A DNA stretch of 64,000 nt, taken from NCBI GenBank assembly GCA_027483445.1, contig JAIXUS010000052.1, positions 1 through 64,000 of the forward strand. Direction: 5' to 3'. The position numbers and the translations under genes were made by a program. Position 1 is the first letter of the stretch; each line of letters starts with the position of its first letter. Of the stretch, positions 36,371 to 44,232 are shown in pieces. This stretch comes from Bacteroidota bacterium. GTDB lineage: Bacteria; Bacteroidota; Bacteroidia; M30B66. A model generated the notes under the pieces. It made no database searches, was not told the origin of the DNA, and worked only from the letters and a program-made list of their open reading frames with translations.

Positions 36371-36446
36371 AAAACTCATTTTCAGGCCTTTTGCTGGGGG
36401 CCTCTTGTTAATCGAACCTTAAACTGGGGTTGAATTGAAAAAAAAG

Positions 36447-36454
36447 TAATTTTG
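36447..36454 (+). promoter_or_regulatory. -7 box TAATTTTG for tRNA-Leu(CAG)
   Basis: Consensus box, 11 nt upstream of the tRNA. Confidence 0.6.
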
Positions 36455-36464
36455 CGCTCCCTAA

Positions 36465-36546
36465 GCCGAAGTGGTGAAATTGGTAGACACGCACGTTTCA
36501 GGGGCGTGTGTCGCAAGACATGCCGGTTCGAGTCCGGCCTTCGGTA
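36465..36546 (+). tRNA. tRNA-Leu(CAG)
   Basis: Begins GCCGAAGTGGTGAAATTGG. Anticodon loop TTCAGGG gives CAG (decodes CUG). Long variable arm, T-loop GGTTCGAGTCC, acceptor complement CTTCGGT and discriminator A. The first pair would be G1-U72. CCA is not encoded (CTA follows), unlike the other two tRNAs here. Confidence 0.95.
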
Positions 36547-36548
36547 CT

Positions 36549-36578
36549 AAAAGCCTGTCATTTTCGACGGGCTTTTTT
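36549..36578 (+). terminator. Terminator of tRNA-Leu(CAG)
   Basis: Hairpin AAAGCCTGTC / GACGGGCTTT followed by a T-run, starting 3 nt after the tRNA. Confidence 0.85.
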
Positions 36579-36934
36579 GTTTCGTGGGGTCATCCCGCAG
36601 GGCATTAATACCTATGCAAATAATCCTCATGCTTTTCTCACTGGATTGAGGCTATCAATTTGTATTTCAGGAGCGTAGATTAATTTAAAATTGATAAATC
36701 TAAAATCCGTTTCTAGGGGAGAGGCCCTAAATCATTAAAGCTTCATTAAAATCGAATGTTAAATCAATGTGAAGGGAAACGAATAACTCTACATTTGCAC
36801 AAGGTTTTTTGAGGGTTAGGGCAGCCTTCAATACTCTGAACAAATAGCTGCATATGGTTGTTTGTGAAGTATTTCGTCCATACTCATTAACCTTATTGTC
36901 AAGAACATATACATAACCAACTTTATACTTAACT
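36579..36934 (+). promoter_or_regulatory. Promoter and long leader of the NYN-CSD gene
   Basis: 356 bp without a gene. A perfect -7 box TACATTTG at 36790-36797 predicts a transcript start near 36803 and a leader of about 130 nt before the ATG at 36935. No SD-like sequence sits before the ATG. No known riboswitch was recognised. Confidence 0.5.
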
Positions 36935-37885
36935 ATGATTGCATCCAGAGACGGAGTCGTTAAAATCGGTGTATTTTACGACGGGAACTACTTCCTTCAC
37001 GTGAGTAACTACTACAATTACTTTCACTCAAGAAGAAGAAGAATCAGCATCGCAGGTTTACACAATTTCATTCGTGAAAAAGTAGCCGAAGAAATGGCAG
37101 TAGAATATAAACTTTGCCATGTTGTAGATGCCCACTATTTCCGCGGAAGAATGAGCGCTTATGAAGCCTCTCAGCGTGGAAATCAACTGTACAATGATCG
37201 TTTATTCGACGATGTTTTAATGTCGGAAGGCGTAGTAACTCACTATCTTCCATTGCGCAACCGCGGAAATCGTAAAGAAGAAAAAGGCATTGATGTTTGG
37301 CTCGCCCTCGAAGCCCTCGAATTGGCCTGGCTGAAGCATTACGATGTGTTGGTTTTAATTACTGCGGATGGCGATTTCGTTCCTTTGATACGTAAAGTGA
37401 ATACCCTTGGTACCCGTGTTATGGTACTCAGTTGGGATTTCGAGTACACCGACGATACAGGGCGCGAAATTATTACCCGTACCTCGCAGGATTTGCTCGA
37501 GGAGGTAACTTACCCGATTGCCATGCATGAGCTCATCGACAATCGTGTAACCGGCAAAGACTCTCAGGTTTCGCAATTGTTTGTAACTCAGGAAAGTGCT
37601 CCGAAGACCTACAAGAATATCGTAGATAAAGGAGAAGTGAAAATCTCCAAAACCCTCAATATGAAGAGTGGTTATGGATTCGTAGCATATCCGCCGAACA
37701 ACCTCTTCTTCCACTATTTAGATGTTGTAGAAGGCGATTTCAACGAAATCAAAGACGGTGATGCTGTTGAGTTTACCATTGAAATCAACGATAAAGGCAA
37801 CGAAGTCGCTAAAAACGTTCGAAAAGTAAACGAATCTGAACTTAACTTCATCGAAGAAGAGCTCGACGATTACAACAACGGGTAA
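36935..37885 (+). CDS. NYN-domain RNase fused to a cold-shock domain
   Basis: 316 residues. Residues 8-190 are a NYN/PIN-like (LabA/DUF88) nuclease fold. Its acidic site is Asp16 in VFYDGNYF, Asp120 in KGIDVWLALEAL, and Asp145/Asp147 in ITADGDFVPLI. After a ~35-residue linker, residues 233-297 form a cold-shock/OB domain: GEVKISKTLNMKSGYGFVAY (RNP1-like GYGFV) and NNLFFHYLDVV (RNP2-like), ending AKNVRKV. The C-terminus is acidic (EEELDDYNNG). Expected role: RNA binding by the CSD and cleavage or processing by the NYN core. Monocistronic with its own promoter and terminator. Confidence 0.88.
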   Translation: MIASRDGVVKIGVFYDGNYFLHVSNYYNYFHSRRRRISIAGLHNFIREKVAEEMAVEYKLCHVVDAHYFRGRMSAYEASQRGNQLYNDRLFDDVLMSEGVVTHYLPLRNRGNRKEEKGIDVWLALEALELAWLKHYDVLVLITADGDFVPLIRKVNTLGTRVMVLSWDFEYTDDTGREIITRTSQDLLEEVTYPIAMHELIDNRVTGKDSQVSQLFVTQESAPKTYKNIVDKGEVKISKTLNMKSGYGFVAYPPNNLFFHYLDVVEGDFNEIKDGDAVEFTIEINDKGNEVAKNVRKVNESELNFIEEELDDYNNG

Positions 37886-37957
37886 TTGTCAATCAAGGCC
37901 TTGGTGGTGATTTCAACTTTGAATCAGCACTAAAGCCATTAATAAATCAAAGTGTCG

Positions 37958-37988
37958 GGAGCATCCTCATCGGGTGCTCCTTTTTTTG
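37958..37988 (+). terminator. Terminator of the NYN-CSD gene
   Basis: Hairpin GGAGCATCC / GGGTGCTCC and T7, 73 nt after the stop. Confidence 0.9.
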
Positions 37989-38001
37989 TTACCAACCTCG
38001 A

Positions 38002-39087
38002 CTAAAGCTCAACCCTTCTTACAACACTCAGCTTTATGCTTTTGAGAATCTGGTTGCCATAGCGACCTTTTTCGATAAGTGGCTTGGCAAATGGCGATTC
38101 GAGTACCTCCGACAGGTCTAAAACCGCACCTGCAGGAACTCCAGCCTCAGCAAGGCGTTCCATCCAAAAAGTTCTGGATTGTTTGCCAAATTCATGCTCA
38201 AGCAGTTTGGCCAAGTTTTGTCGGTTTTTCACCCTGGCTGGATTGTCGCAAAATCGCTCGTCGTTTACCCATTGTGGTTGACCTAAAACACCACACAAAG
38301 TCCCAAATTGCTTTTCGTTGCCCACCGCAAGAACCAGTTTACGTCCATCATTGCAAACCATCAGTTCCCCGTAAGGCGCAATTTGAGGATGTAAAGTACC
38401 CTGCGGACCTGGAATCTTTCCGGTCATCAGATAGGCGCTTCCCTGATTAACCAGCGCTGCCACGGCCGATTCCCAAAGATTTACCCTCAACAAACTTCCT
38501 TCGCCCGAACGTTCTCTTTTCCACAATGCCATCAGCACCGCTGCCTTAAGCTGCTGACCGGCCATTACATCGATAAGTGCTACCGGTAAGCGCGCCAGTT
38601 CACCGTCTTTGCTTCCGGTCATCGACAAAAATCCGGTTTCAGCCTGAAGCACAATGTCGTAAGCCGGCCTGTCATCACCCTCGGGAAATGAATCCAACTG
38701 AGCAATAATGAGGCGGGGAAACCTTTCTGCCAACATGTTCAGATTCAGTCCGCGACGATCGTCTTCGCCAGGCTTAAAATTGCAAAGGAATACATCAGTT
38801 TCCTCAAGAAGAGTAAACAGTTTCGCTCTTCCGTCATCGGTTTTTAAATCCAACCAAAGCAGCTCTTTGCCTTGATTTACAGAGCAGTAGTAAGCGCTTA
38901 GCCCATTTTGTGATTCTTGGGCCCCTCTCCAGCTTCGCGTAACGTCGCCACCGGCATGTGGATTCTCAATTTTAACCACAGTAGCTCCATGTTCTCTAAA
39001 AAATCGTCCAACCGAAGGCCCAGCAAGCACCGATGCCAATTCGATAACCCGAATGCCTTGAAAGCAATTTTCCCAGTAGTCTTGCAT
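38002..39087 (-). CDS. Family III (CaiB/BaiF) CoA-transferase
   Basis: 361 residues. Family landmarks: GIRVIELASVLAGPSVGRFFREHGATVVKIENP, VNQGKELLWLDLKTDDGR, and the catalytic-Asp segment LPVALIDVMAGQQLKAAVL. The C-terminal AGVPAGAVLDLSEVLESP is typical. The family moves CoA between carboxylic acids; the substrate cannot be read from sequence. Its ATG overlaps the stop of the upstream TamA-like gene (TAATG), giving translational coupling of an outer-membrane protein and a cytosolic enzyme. Confidence 0.88.
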   Translation of the reverse strand: MQDYWENCFQGIRVIELASVLAGPSVGRFFREHGATVVKIENPHAGGDVTRSWRGAQESQNGLSAYYCSVNQGKELLWLDLKTDDGRAKLFTLLEETDVFLCNFKPGEDDRRGLNLNMLAERFPRLIIAQLDSFPEGDDRPAYDIVLQAETGFLSMTGSKDGELARLPVALIDVMAGQQLKAAVLMALWKRERSGEGSLLRVNLWESAVAALVNQGSAYLMTGKIPGPQGTLHPQIAPYGELMVCNDGRKLVLAVGNEKQFGTLCGVLGQPQWVNDERFCDNPARVKNRQNLAKLLEHEFGKQSRTFWMERLAEAGVPAGAVLDLSEVLESPFAKPLIEKGRYGNQILKSIKLSVVRRVEL

Positions 39088-41504
39088 TAGAATGGGTAAC
39101 CAATACCAAAGTTAAAATTCACGCGGTCCATGCCGAGCCGATTAAACGACCATCTGTCGCCCGGTGAAAAGGCCGGTTCTCGTAGCGGGTGAGCGGCATC
39201 CAAACGGATGATGAAGAAGTTGAAATTGAGTCGAAGTCCAAGACCGGCGCCAACGGCAATCTCTGAGTAGAAGCGATCAACCTCAAAATGGGCAAGGGGT
39301 CGAAGCGGATCTTCCTGCCGCAACCACACGTTTCCGGCGTCGACAAAGGCGGCAAGCTCAAAAACCGAGTAGAGTTTCTGCCTGTACTCAACATTCCATT
39401 CGAGCTTGATGTCTCCAATTTGGTCAATTCGAAAACCACTGGTATCGCGATAGCCTCCGGGGCCGAGAGAACGGGCAATCCAGGCACGAATGCTGTTCGC
39501 TCCACCCACAAAAAAGCTTTTCTCAAAAGGCATTGAAATACTGTTACCGTATGGAATACCAAGACCAACAATTCCGCGGAAGGCCACAGAGGCATTCTTG
39601 TTTAAGTTGATAAAGCGCCTGAAGTCGGTATCGAAACGCAAATACTGTGAGTATGGCACTCCAAACACCACAAATTGGTCTCCTTCTATACCCGGATTCT
39701 GGAAGAAACTGCGTGTTCCGTTGAGCAAAAGTCCGGCGGTTTCGAAATTCCATTGAAAAAAGGTGAAGGATTTATTGGAGCCAAGCACCTGGTTGCTGTA
39801 AGTGCGTGTGAGTTTACCGGCCGAAATATATTGACTGATGAAACTATTTTTCAGGAAGAGATTATTCGAGCTTTGTAGGAGGCTGGCAAAGGAGGGCGAA
39901 AGGAATACGTTTACAAAGTTGATCTCCACCGGATTCAATCCCCAAACCACATATTTACCGGAGCGGGCCGAAAAACCATAGATCGCTGTAAAAATGGAAC
40001 GCTCATAGTCGGGGCGACGTTGGAAATTGAAATACGTAGCTATCCGCGTTTTCCGATTGGTACTTCCAAGAAAGGAAAGGCTTTTAGGTATTTTGGGAAT
40101 AACAATAGAGGCTTCCGGCCCAAAAAGCAAGGTGTTGAACGGAAGAAAGCCGGCCACACTTTCTTCTTGACTTTCCGATGTTCCTAAAATTCGCTGCACT
40201 TCCAAGCCTCCTGTGAGACGAAGCTCAAAGAGTTCCAGCCCGCGGAAAAGATTGCGGTTTTGGTAAATTACATCCAAAGCAACCCCGAGGTTTCCAGCCG
40301 TATTTGTTCCCTGGGTTTGGTAGGTGATGGCTTGTCTGGGGCGCGGACTAAGTCTAACATTCATGTCGAGGTAGCCCAGCGAATCGGGACCAGCCGGAAG
40401 AAAGCCCAGGTTGATGAATTTGAAGGCGTTGAACTCTGAAAATTTCCGATAGGTAAGGTCGACTTTGTCTTTGCTATACAAATCGTCAAACTTAATGGCC
40501 AAAGCCTGTTCCAACGTTTTCGGCTTAAACTGCTTGGCATTTCTAGAAATGTAATGCACGTGATTGAAATACAGCGTGTCTTCGCGGCTGCTGCTATCGC
40601 GTTTAATCGTATAGTCGCTACTCACATATATATCGCGAATCCGATACCGTGTATGGTCCACAAATACTGTCGAATCAACATAACCGGGTACTCTTCTCTG
40701 AGGGTTAGAAATGATGAGCTTTAGTTTTAAACTCCGATTGCCCATTGAGCTGTCGACGCTGTATGTAACGTAGTTCTTTACGAATGAATAAAAACCTTCA
40801 TTCTTGAGCATTTGTGTAATCCTGTCACGCTCCATATCCAACAAATCCACATTGTATATTTCGCCTTGTCGGAGCAGGCTTTGCGACCATTTACTCATGT
40901 AAATCTCACGAATGTTCTGATTGCGGATATCGTATTCGATTTGCCCATACCTATATGGCTTTCCCGCGGTGATTCGATAAAATGTCCGCGCCGTTTGTCG
41001 GTTTGAATCGAGACGGATACTGTCTGTTACATGCGCATCGAAATACCCATGATTTTTTAGGTAAAGCTCTACTTGTGAGGCACTTCTTTTCGATTGGATG
41101 GTATCAAGAATGATGGGTGCTTCGCCAATTTCGAGGAACCATTTGGCCAGACTGAGGGGCTCTTCAGATTTGAGTTTTTTGCCGGCCAACTTGCGTTTCT
41201 CGTTCAGCAATCGGCGTTTTTCCAGTTTTTGGGCATAGCGCTTTTCAAAGCGTTTTTTGTTGACCAGCGAATAGGTTTGAAGGTGAAAACGCCAAATTCC
41301 TAAAATTTTCCGGTTGGGTTTCTGCTTCACATACGAAAGCAATTCCTGGTCGTTGATGCTCGTTGAATTCCCCAAAATCCGGTTTCTGGTGAGCAAAAAC
41401 TGGTTGTCTTCAAGCCTGCGAACGGGACTACATGCAGCCATCAGCAGTAATATCAACACGCTTAGCCTGGTGGCTGAACGCTTGAGTCGGTGCTGTTTCT
41501 GCAT
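39087..41504 (-). CDS. TamA/BamA-family outer-membrane lipoprotein
   Basis: 805 residues from the ATG giving MQKQHRLKRSATRLS. The signal has a lipobox LMAAC, so the N-terminus is probably lipidated. Residues about 30-400 contain POTRA-like repeats (FYRITAGKPYRYGQIEYDI; GEIYNVDLLDMERDRITQML). The C-terminal half is a 16-strand-type Omp85 barrel, with FFVGGANSIRAW resembling the conserved loop 6 region and a terminal NFNFGIGYPF beta-signal. It inserts or moves proteins at the outer membrane. The frame stays open 819 nt upstream, antisense to the methyltransferase gene; that part is rejected because signal and lipobox fix the start. Confidence 0.9.
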   Translation of the reverse strand: MQKQHRLKRSATRLSVLILLLMAACSPVRRLEDNQFLLTRNRILGNSTSINDQELLSYVKQKPNRKILGIWRFHLQTYSLVNKKRFEKRYAQKLEKRRLLNEKRKLAGKKLKSEEPLSLAKWFLEIGEAPIILDTIQSKRSASQVELYLKNHGYFDAHVTDSIRLDSNRQTARTFYRITAGKPYRYGQIEYDIRNQNIREIYMSKWSQSLLRQGEIYNVDLLDMERDRITQMLKNEGFYSFVKNYVTYSVDSSMGNRSLKLKLIISNPQRRVPGYVDSTVFVDHTRYRIRDIYVSSDYTIKRDSSSREDTLYFNHVHYISRNAKQFKPKTLEQALAIKFDDLYSKDKVDLTYRKFSEFNAFKFINLGFLPAGPDSLGYLDMNVRLSPRPRQAITYQTQGTNTAGNLGVALDVIYQNRNLFRGLELFELRLTGGLEVQRILGTSESQEESVAGFLPFNTLLFGPEASIVIPKIPKSLSFLGSTNRKTRIATYFNFQRRPDYERSIFTAIYGFSARSGKYVVWGLNPVEINFVNVFLSPSFASLLQSSNNLFLKNSFISQYISAGKLTRTYSNQVLGSNKSFTFFQWNFETAGLLLNGTRSFFQNPGIEGDQFVVFGVPYSQYLRFDTDFRRFINLNKNASVAFRGIVGLGIPYGNSISMPFEKSFFVGGANSIRAWIARSLGPGGYRDTSGFRIDQIGDIKLEWNVEYRQKLYSVFELAAFVDAGNVWLRQEDPLRPLAHFEVDRFYSEIAVGAGLGLRLNFNFFIIRLDAAHPLREPAFSPGDRWSFNRLGMDRVNFNFGIGYPF

Positions 41505-41517
41505 GAGTGGATTGTGA

Positions 41518-41525
41518 TACCTTTG
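41518..41525 (+). promoter_or_regulatory. -7 box TACCTTTG for the RNA methyltransferase
   Basis: Consensus box 25 nt before the ATG at 41550, between two divergent genes. Confidence 0.6.
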
Positions 41526-41549
41526 TTCGACCAAAATTAGGGCTTTTAC

Positions 41550-42311
41550 ATGCTTGGCAAAAATCGCATTTCTACCCTTCGAAAATTGCACCAAAAAAAG
41601 AACAGGGCAGAGGAGGGACTTTTTCTTGCCGAGGGGGCCAAGATTGTTGAGGAGCTGCTTCGCGATGACTTTCCGGTAGCCGAAATTTTGGCGCTTCCTT
41701 CCTGGATTAACCGAAATCGCGCAAAACTGCAGAAAGCGTCTGTTTTGGAAATAACTCAGGCCGACATGGAGCGAATCAGTACCTTGGTTTCTCCTTCGGA
41801 AGTGCTGGCCGTTTGTGAGATTCCAAAGGAAGAGCCGCTTGAATTGTCGACTGATGCCCTTGTGCTGGTCTTGGATTCTATTCGCGACCCAGGAAACATG
41901 GGAACGCTGATCAGACTGGCCGATTGGTTTGGTTTTGATGCCGTTATGGCTTCCGAAGATTCGGTGGAATGGACGAACCCCAAAGTTATTCAGGCCAGTA
42001 TGGGCTCTTTTCTTCGGTTGCGGCCTTATTACGGAGAGCTTCAGGCGATTTTTAAACGCCATCCCGGCTTGCCGGTAACCGCCACCGAGCTCCAGGGAGA
42101 ATCGCTCTACACAGGTAATTTCGAGCCTTTTGGATTTTTTGTGCTGAGCAATGAATCGCGCGGACTTTCGGAGGAACTCAAACCTTTTGTGAACCGGTCG
42201 TTGCATATACCGGCGTTTAGTAAAAATAACAGGCATGCTGAAAGCCTCAATGTGGCCACAGCAGGGGCCATTATTTTGAGTGAAATTGCCAGAAGGAAAA
42301 CCCTTTCTTAA
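41550..42311 (+). CDS. TrmH/SpoU-family RNA 2'-O-methyltransferase
   Basis: 253 residues. A ~95-residue N-terminal substrate-binding domain (LRKLHQKKNRAEEGLFLAEGAKIV) precedes the SPOUT knot: VLVLDSIRDPGNMGTLIRLADWFG, FVLSNESRGLSEELKP, and IPAFSKNNRHAESLNVATAGAIIL. These are motifs 1-3 with the catalytic Arg and the S-adenosylmethionine loop. The target (tRNA or 23S rRNA) is not determined. 30 nt separate its stop from pyrD's start, but pyrD has its own promoter box. Confidence 0.92.
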   Translation: MLGKNRISTLRKLHQKKNRAEEGLFLAEGAKIVEELLRDDFPVAEILALPSWINRNRAKLQKASVLEITQADMERISTLVSPSEVLAVCEIPKEEPLELSTDALVLVLDSIRDPGNMGTLIRLADWFGFDAVMASEDSVEWTNPKVIQASMGSFLRLRPYYGELQAIFKRHPGLPVTATELQGESLYTGNFEPFGFFVLSNESRGLSEELKPFVNRSLHIPAFSKNNRHAESLNVATAGAIILSEIARRKTLS

Positions 42312-42332
42312 CCTGAAATTCACCCACTGCGC

Positions 42333-42340
42333 TACCTTTG
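42333..42340 (+). promoter_or_regulatory. -7 box TACCTTTG, leaderless promoter of pyrD
   Basis: Consensus box ending 5 nt before the ATG at 42345. Confidence 0.65.
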
Positions 42341-42344
42341 CACC

Positions 42345-43388
42345 ATGTTTAGGTTAGCGATTCGTCCGATTTTGTTTTTATTTCAGCCTGAAACGGCCCA
42401 TCACCTTGCTGTTGCTGGTTTAAGGCTACTCTGTGCGATTCCCGGAATTTCGTGGCTTTTACACCGCCGTTACAGCGTCAGGAATGCATCGTTGATGGTT
42501 GAGAAAAAAGGACTTCGGTTTCCAAATCCAGTAGGTCTTGCAGCGGGTTTTGACAAGAATGCCACCTTGTTTCCTACATTTCGGTTTTTAGGATTTGGGT
42601 TCATTGAAGTTGGAACGGTAACCCCTAAGCCTCAGGCTGGAAATCCCAAACCACGGCTGTTTCGTTTACCTGCCGATGAGGCTTTGATTAACCGAATGGG
42701 TTTTAACAATGATGGGGTTGATGAATTTGCTGCACGCTTAAAGCGCCGGCCAAACGGAATAATCATTGGTGCTAACATTGGAAAAAACAAGGCTACGCCG
42801 GATGACAAAGCCGTTGAGGATTATCTGATTTGTTTCCAAAAATTGTATGATCTCGCCGATTATTTTGCGGTGAATGTGAGCTCGCCCAATACGCCTGGTT
42901 TACGGGCTTTGCAGGACAAAGAGCCTTTGCGGATTATTCTCACAGCTTTGTTGGAAGAACGCAAAAAGCACCCTCAGGTTAAGCCCATCTTGTTAAAGAT
43001 TGCGCCCGATTTGAATGATGCTCAGCTCGCTGATGTTGCCGAAATTGTGAAGGAGACAGGCATCGATGGAGTTATTGCTACCAATACTACCATTTCGCGC
43101 GATGGATTGGTTACGCCGCCGCATACTGTAGAACGAATCGGGGCGGGCGGTTTAAGCGGCTGGCCACTCAAGGCTCGCTCCACAAGAATTGTTTCGCTGA
43201 TGCGTCAAAAGTTGGGCGATTCCTATCTGATTATTGGATGTGGAGGAATCGAACGCGCTGAAGATGCCCTTGAAAAACTTAAGGCGGGAGCCGATTTGGT
43301 GCAGATTTACACTGGTTTTATTTATCGCGGACCCGAATTGGTGCGCTCAATACAGAAGTTATATGTCGCAAACCATACATCTCACTGA
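42345..43388 (+). CDS. pyrD: Dihydroorotate dehydrogenase (quinone), class 2
   Basis: 347 residues. The N-terminal ~40 residues are the membrane-associating helices of class 2 enzymes (AIRPILFLFQPETAHHLAVAGL). FPNPVGLAAGFDKNA and GFGFIEVGTVTPKPQ bind FMN. The catalytic Ser is in VNVSSPNTPGLR. NTTISRDG and GGLSGWPLKARS close the site, and IIGCGGIERAEDALEKLKAGADLVQIYTG is the phosphate loop. It oxidises dihydroorotate using quinone at the inner membrane. The HMG-CoA lyase gene starts inside its last 26 nt. Confidence 0.96.
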   Translation: MFRLAIRPILFLFQPETAHHLAVAGLRLLCAIPGISWLLHRRYSVRNASLMVEKKGLRFPNPVGLAAGFDKNATLFPTFRFLGFGFIEVGTVTPKPQAGNPKPRLFRLPADEALINRMGFNNDGVDEFAARLKRRPNGIIIGANIGKNKATPDDKAVEDYLICFQKLYDLADYFAVNVSSPNTPGLRALQDKEPLRIILTALLEERKKHPQVKPILLKIAPDLNDAQLADVAEIVKETGIDGVIATNTTISRDGLVTPPHTVERIGAGGLSGWPLKARSTRIVSLMRQKLGDSYLIIGCGGIERAEDALEKLKAGADLVQIYTGFIYRGPELVRSIQKLYVANHTSH

Positions 43389-44232
43389 GTGTCCTCGTGA
43401 TGCCATGCAGGGCATCCATGAGTTCATTCCGACAGCCGAAAAAATCGAATACCTCAAAGCCCTGCTTGAAGTGGGATTTCCAACACTTGATGCCGGCTCC
43501 TTCGTTTCGCCTGCGGCCATCCCACAAATGGCCGATACCCACGCTGTTTTAGAAGGCATTGGTGCTCAGGTTGGAAGTACTGAAATTCTCACAATCGTTG
43601 CCAATGAGCGCGGTGCTAAAGAAGCCGCCGACCATGCGCTGGTAAATACGCTTGGGTATCCCTTTAGTGTTAGCGAAACCTTCCAGCAACGCAATACAAG
43701 AGCCAGCATCGCGGAGTCGAGGCTTCGTTTGGATGCGATTCAAAAGATGACTACAGAATCCAATAAAAAGCTTGTAGTTTACCTTTCGATGGCTTTTGGT
43801 AACCCTTATGGTGATGAATGGAGTCCGACCATTGTTGCCGATCATGCCGCAGCTTTAGTAGAGCTGGGCGTTCGGTCGATTTCGCTCGCCGATACTACCG
43901 GAAGTTCCAATCCCGATTCTGTGTACCATTTGTATTCTGAGATTGCCCGATTGCTTGGGCCTCAGGTAGAGTTGGGATTGCATCTGCACGCCCATCCAAA
44001 TGAGGTAGAAATTAAAACCGAAGCAGCCTGGGAAGCAGGCTGTCGCCGGATGGACACCGCCATGAAGGGACTTGGAGGTTGTCCGATGGCTGCCGATTCG
44101 CTGGTGGGAAATATGGATACTGAAAAGGTTTTTGTTTGGTGCGCTTCCCGTCAGATTGAAACAAACCTTCATGAGCATTCGTTCCTAAAGGCATCTGCCC
44201 TTGCGGCAAAACTCTTTGAAAAGTATCAATGA
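43363..44232 (+). CDS. Hydroxymethylglutaryl-CoA lyase-like protein
   Basis: 289 residues from the ATG giving MSQTIHLTECPRDAMQG. An in-frame ATG at 43234 inside pyrD was rejected since homology starts here. The DRE-TIM signature is ECPRDAMQG (usual form VGPRDGLQ), with the Arg-Asp kept. Metal ligands appear in HLHAHPNE, and the catalytic loop is GLGGCPMAAD with Cys. Most such enzymes split HMG-CoA to acetoacetate and acetyl-CoA in leucine breakdown. It overlaps pyrD by 26 nt and the protease gene by ATGA. Confidence 0.88.
   Translation: MSQTIHLTECPRDAMQGIHEFIPTAEKIEYLKALLEVGFPTLDAGSFVSPAAIPQMADTHAVLEGIGAQVGSTEILTIVANERGAKEAADHALVNTLGYPFSVSETFQQRNTRASIAESRLRLDAIQKMTTESNKKLVVYLSMAFGNPYGDEWSPTIVADHAAALVELGVRSISLADTTGSSNPDSVYHLYSEIARLLGPQVELGLHLHAHPNEVEIKTEAAWEAGCRRMDTAMKGLGGCPMAADSLVGNMDTEKVFVWCASRQIETNLHEHSFLKASALAAKLFEKYQ

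Noticed and set aside
41505-42323. N-terminal extension of the TamA-like gene
   Set aside because: It is antisense to the RNA methyltransferase gene, and the signal peptide and lipobox start at 41504.
43234-43362. Upstream start for the HMG-CoA lyase gene
   Set aside because: It lies inside pyrD in another frame and homology begins at MSQTIHLTECPRD (43363).
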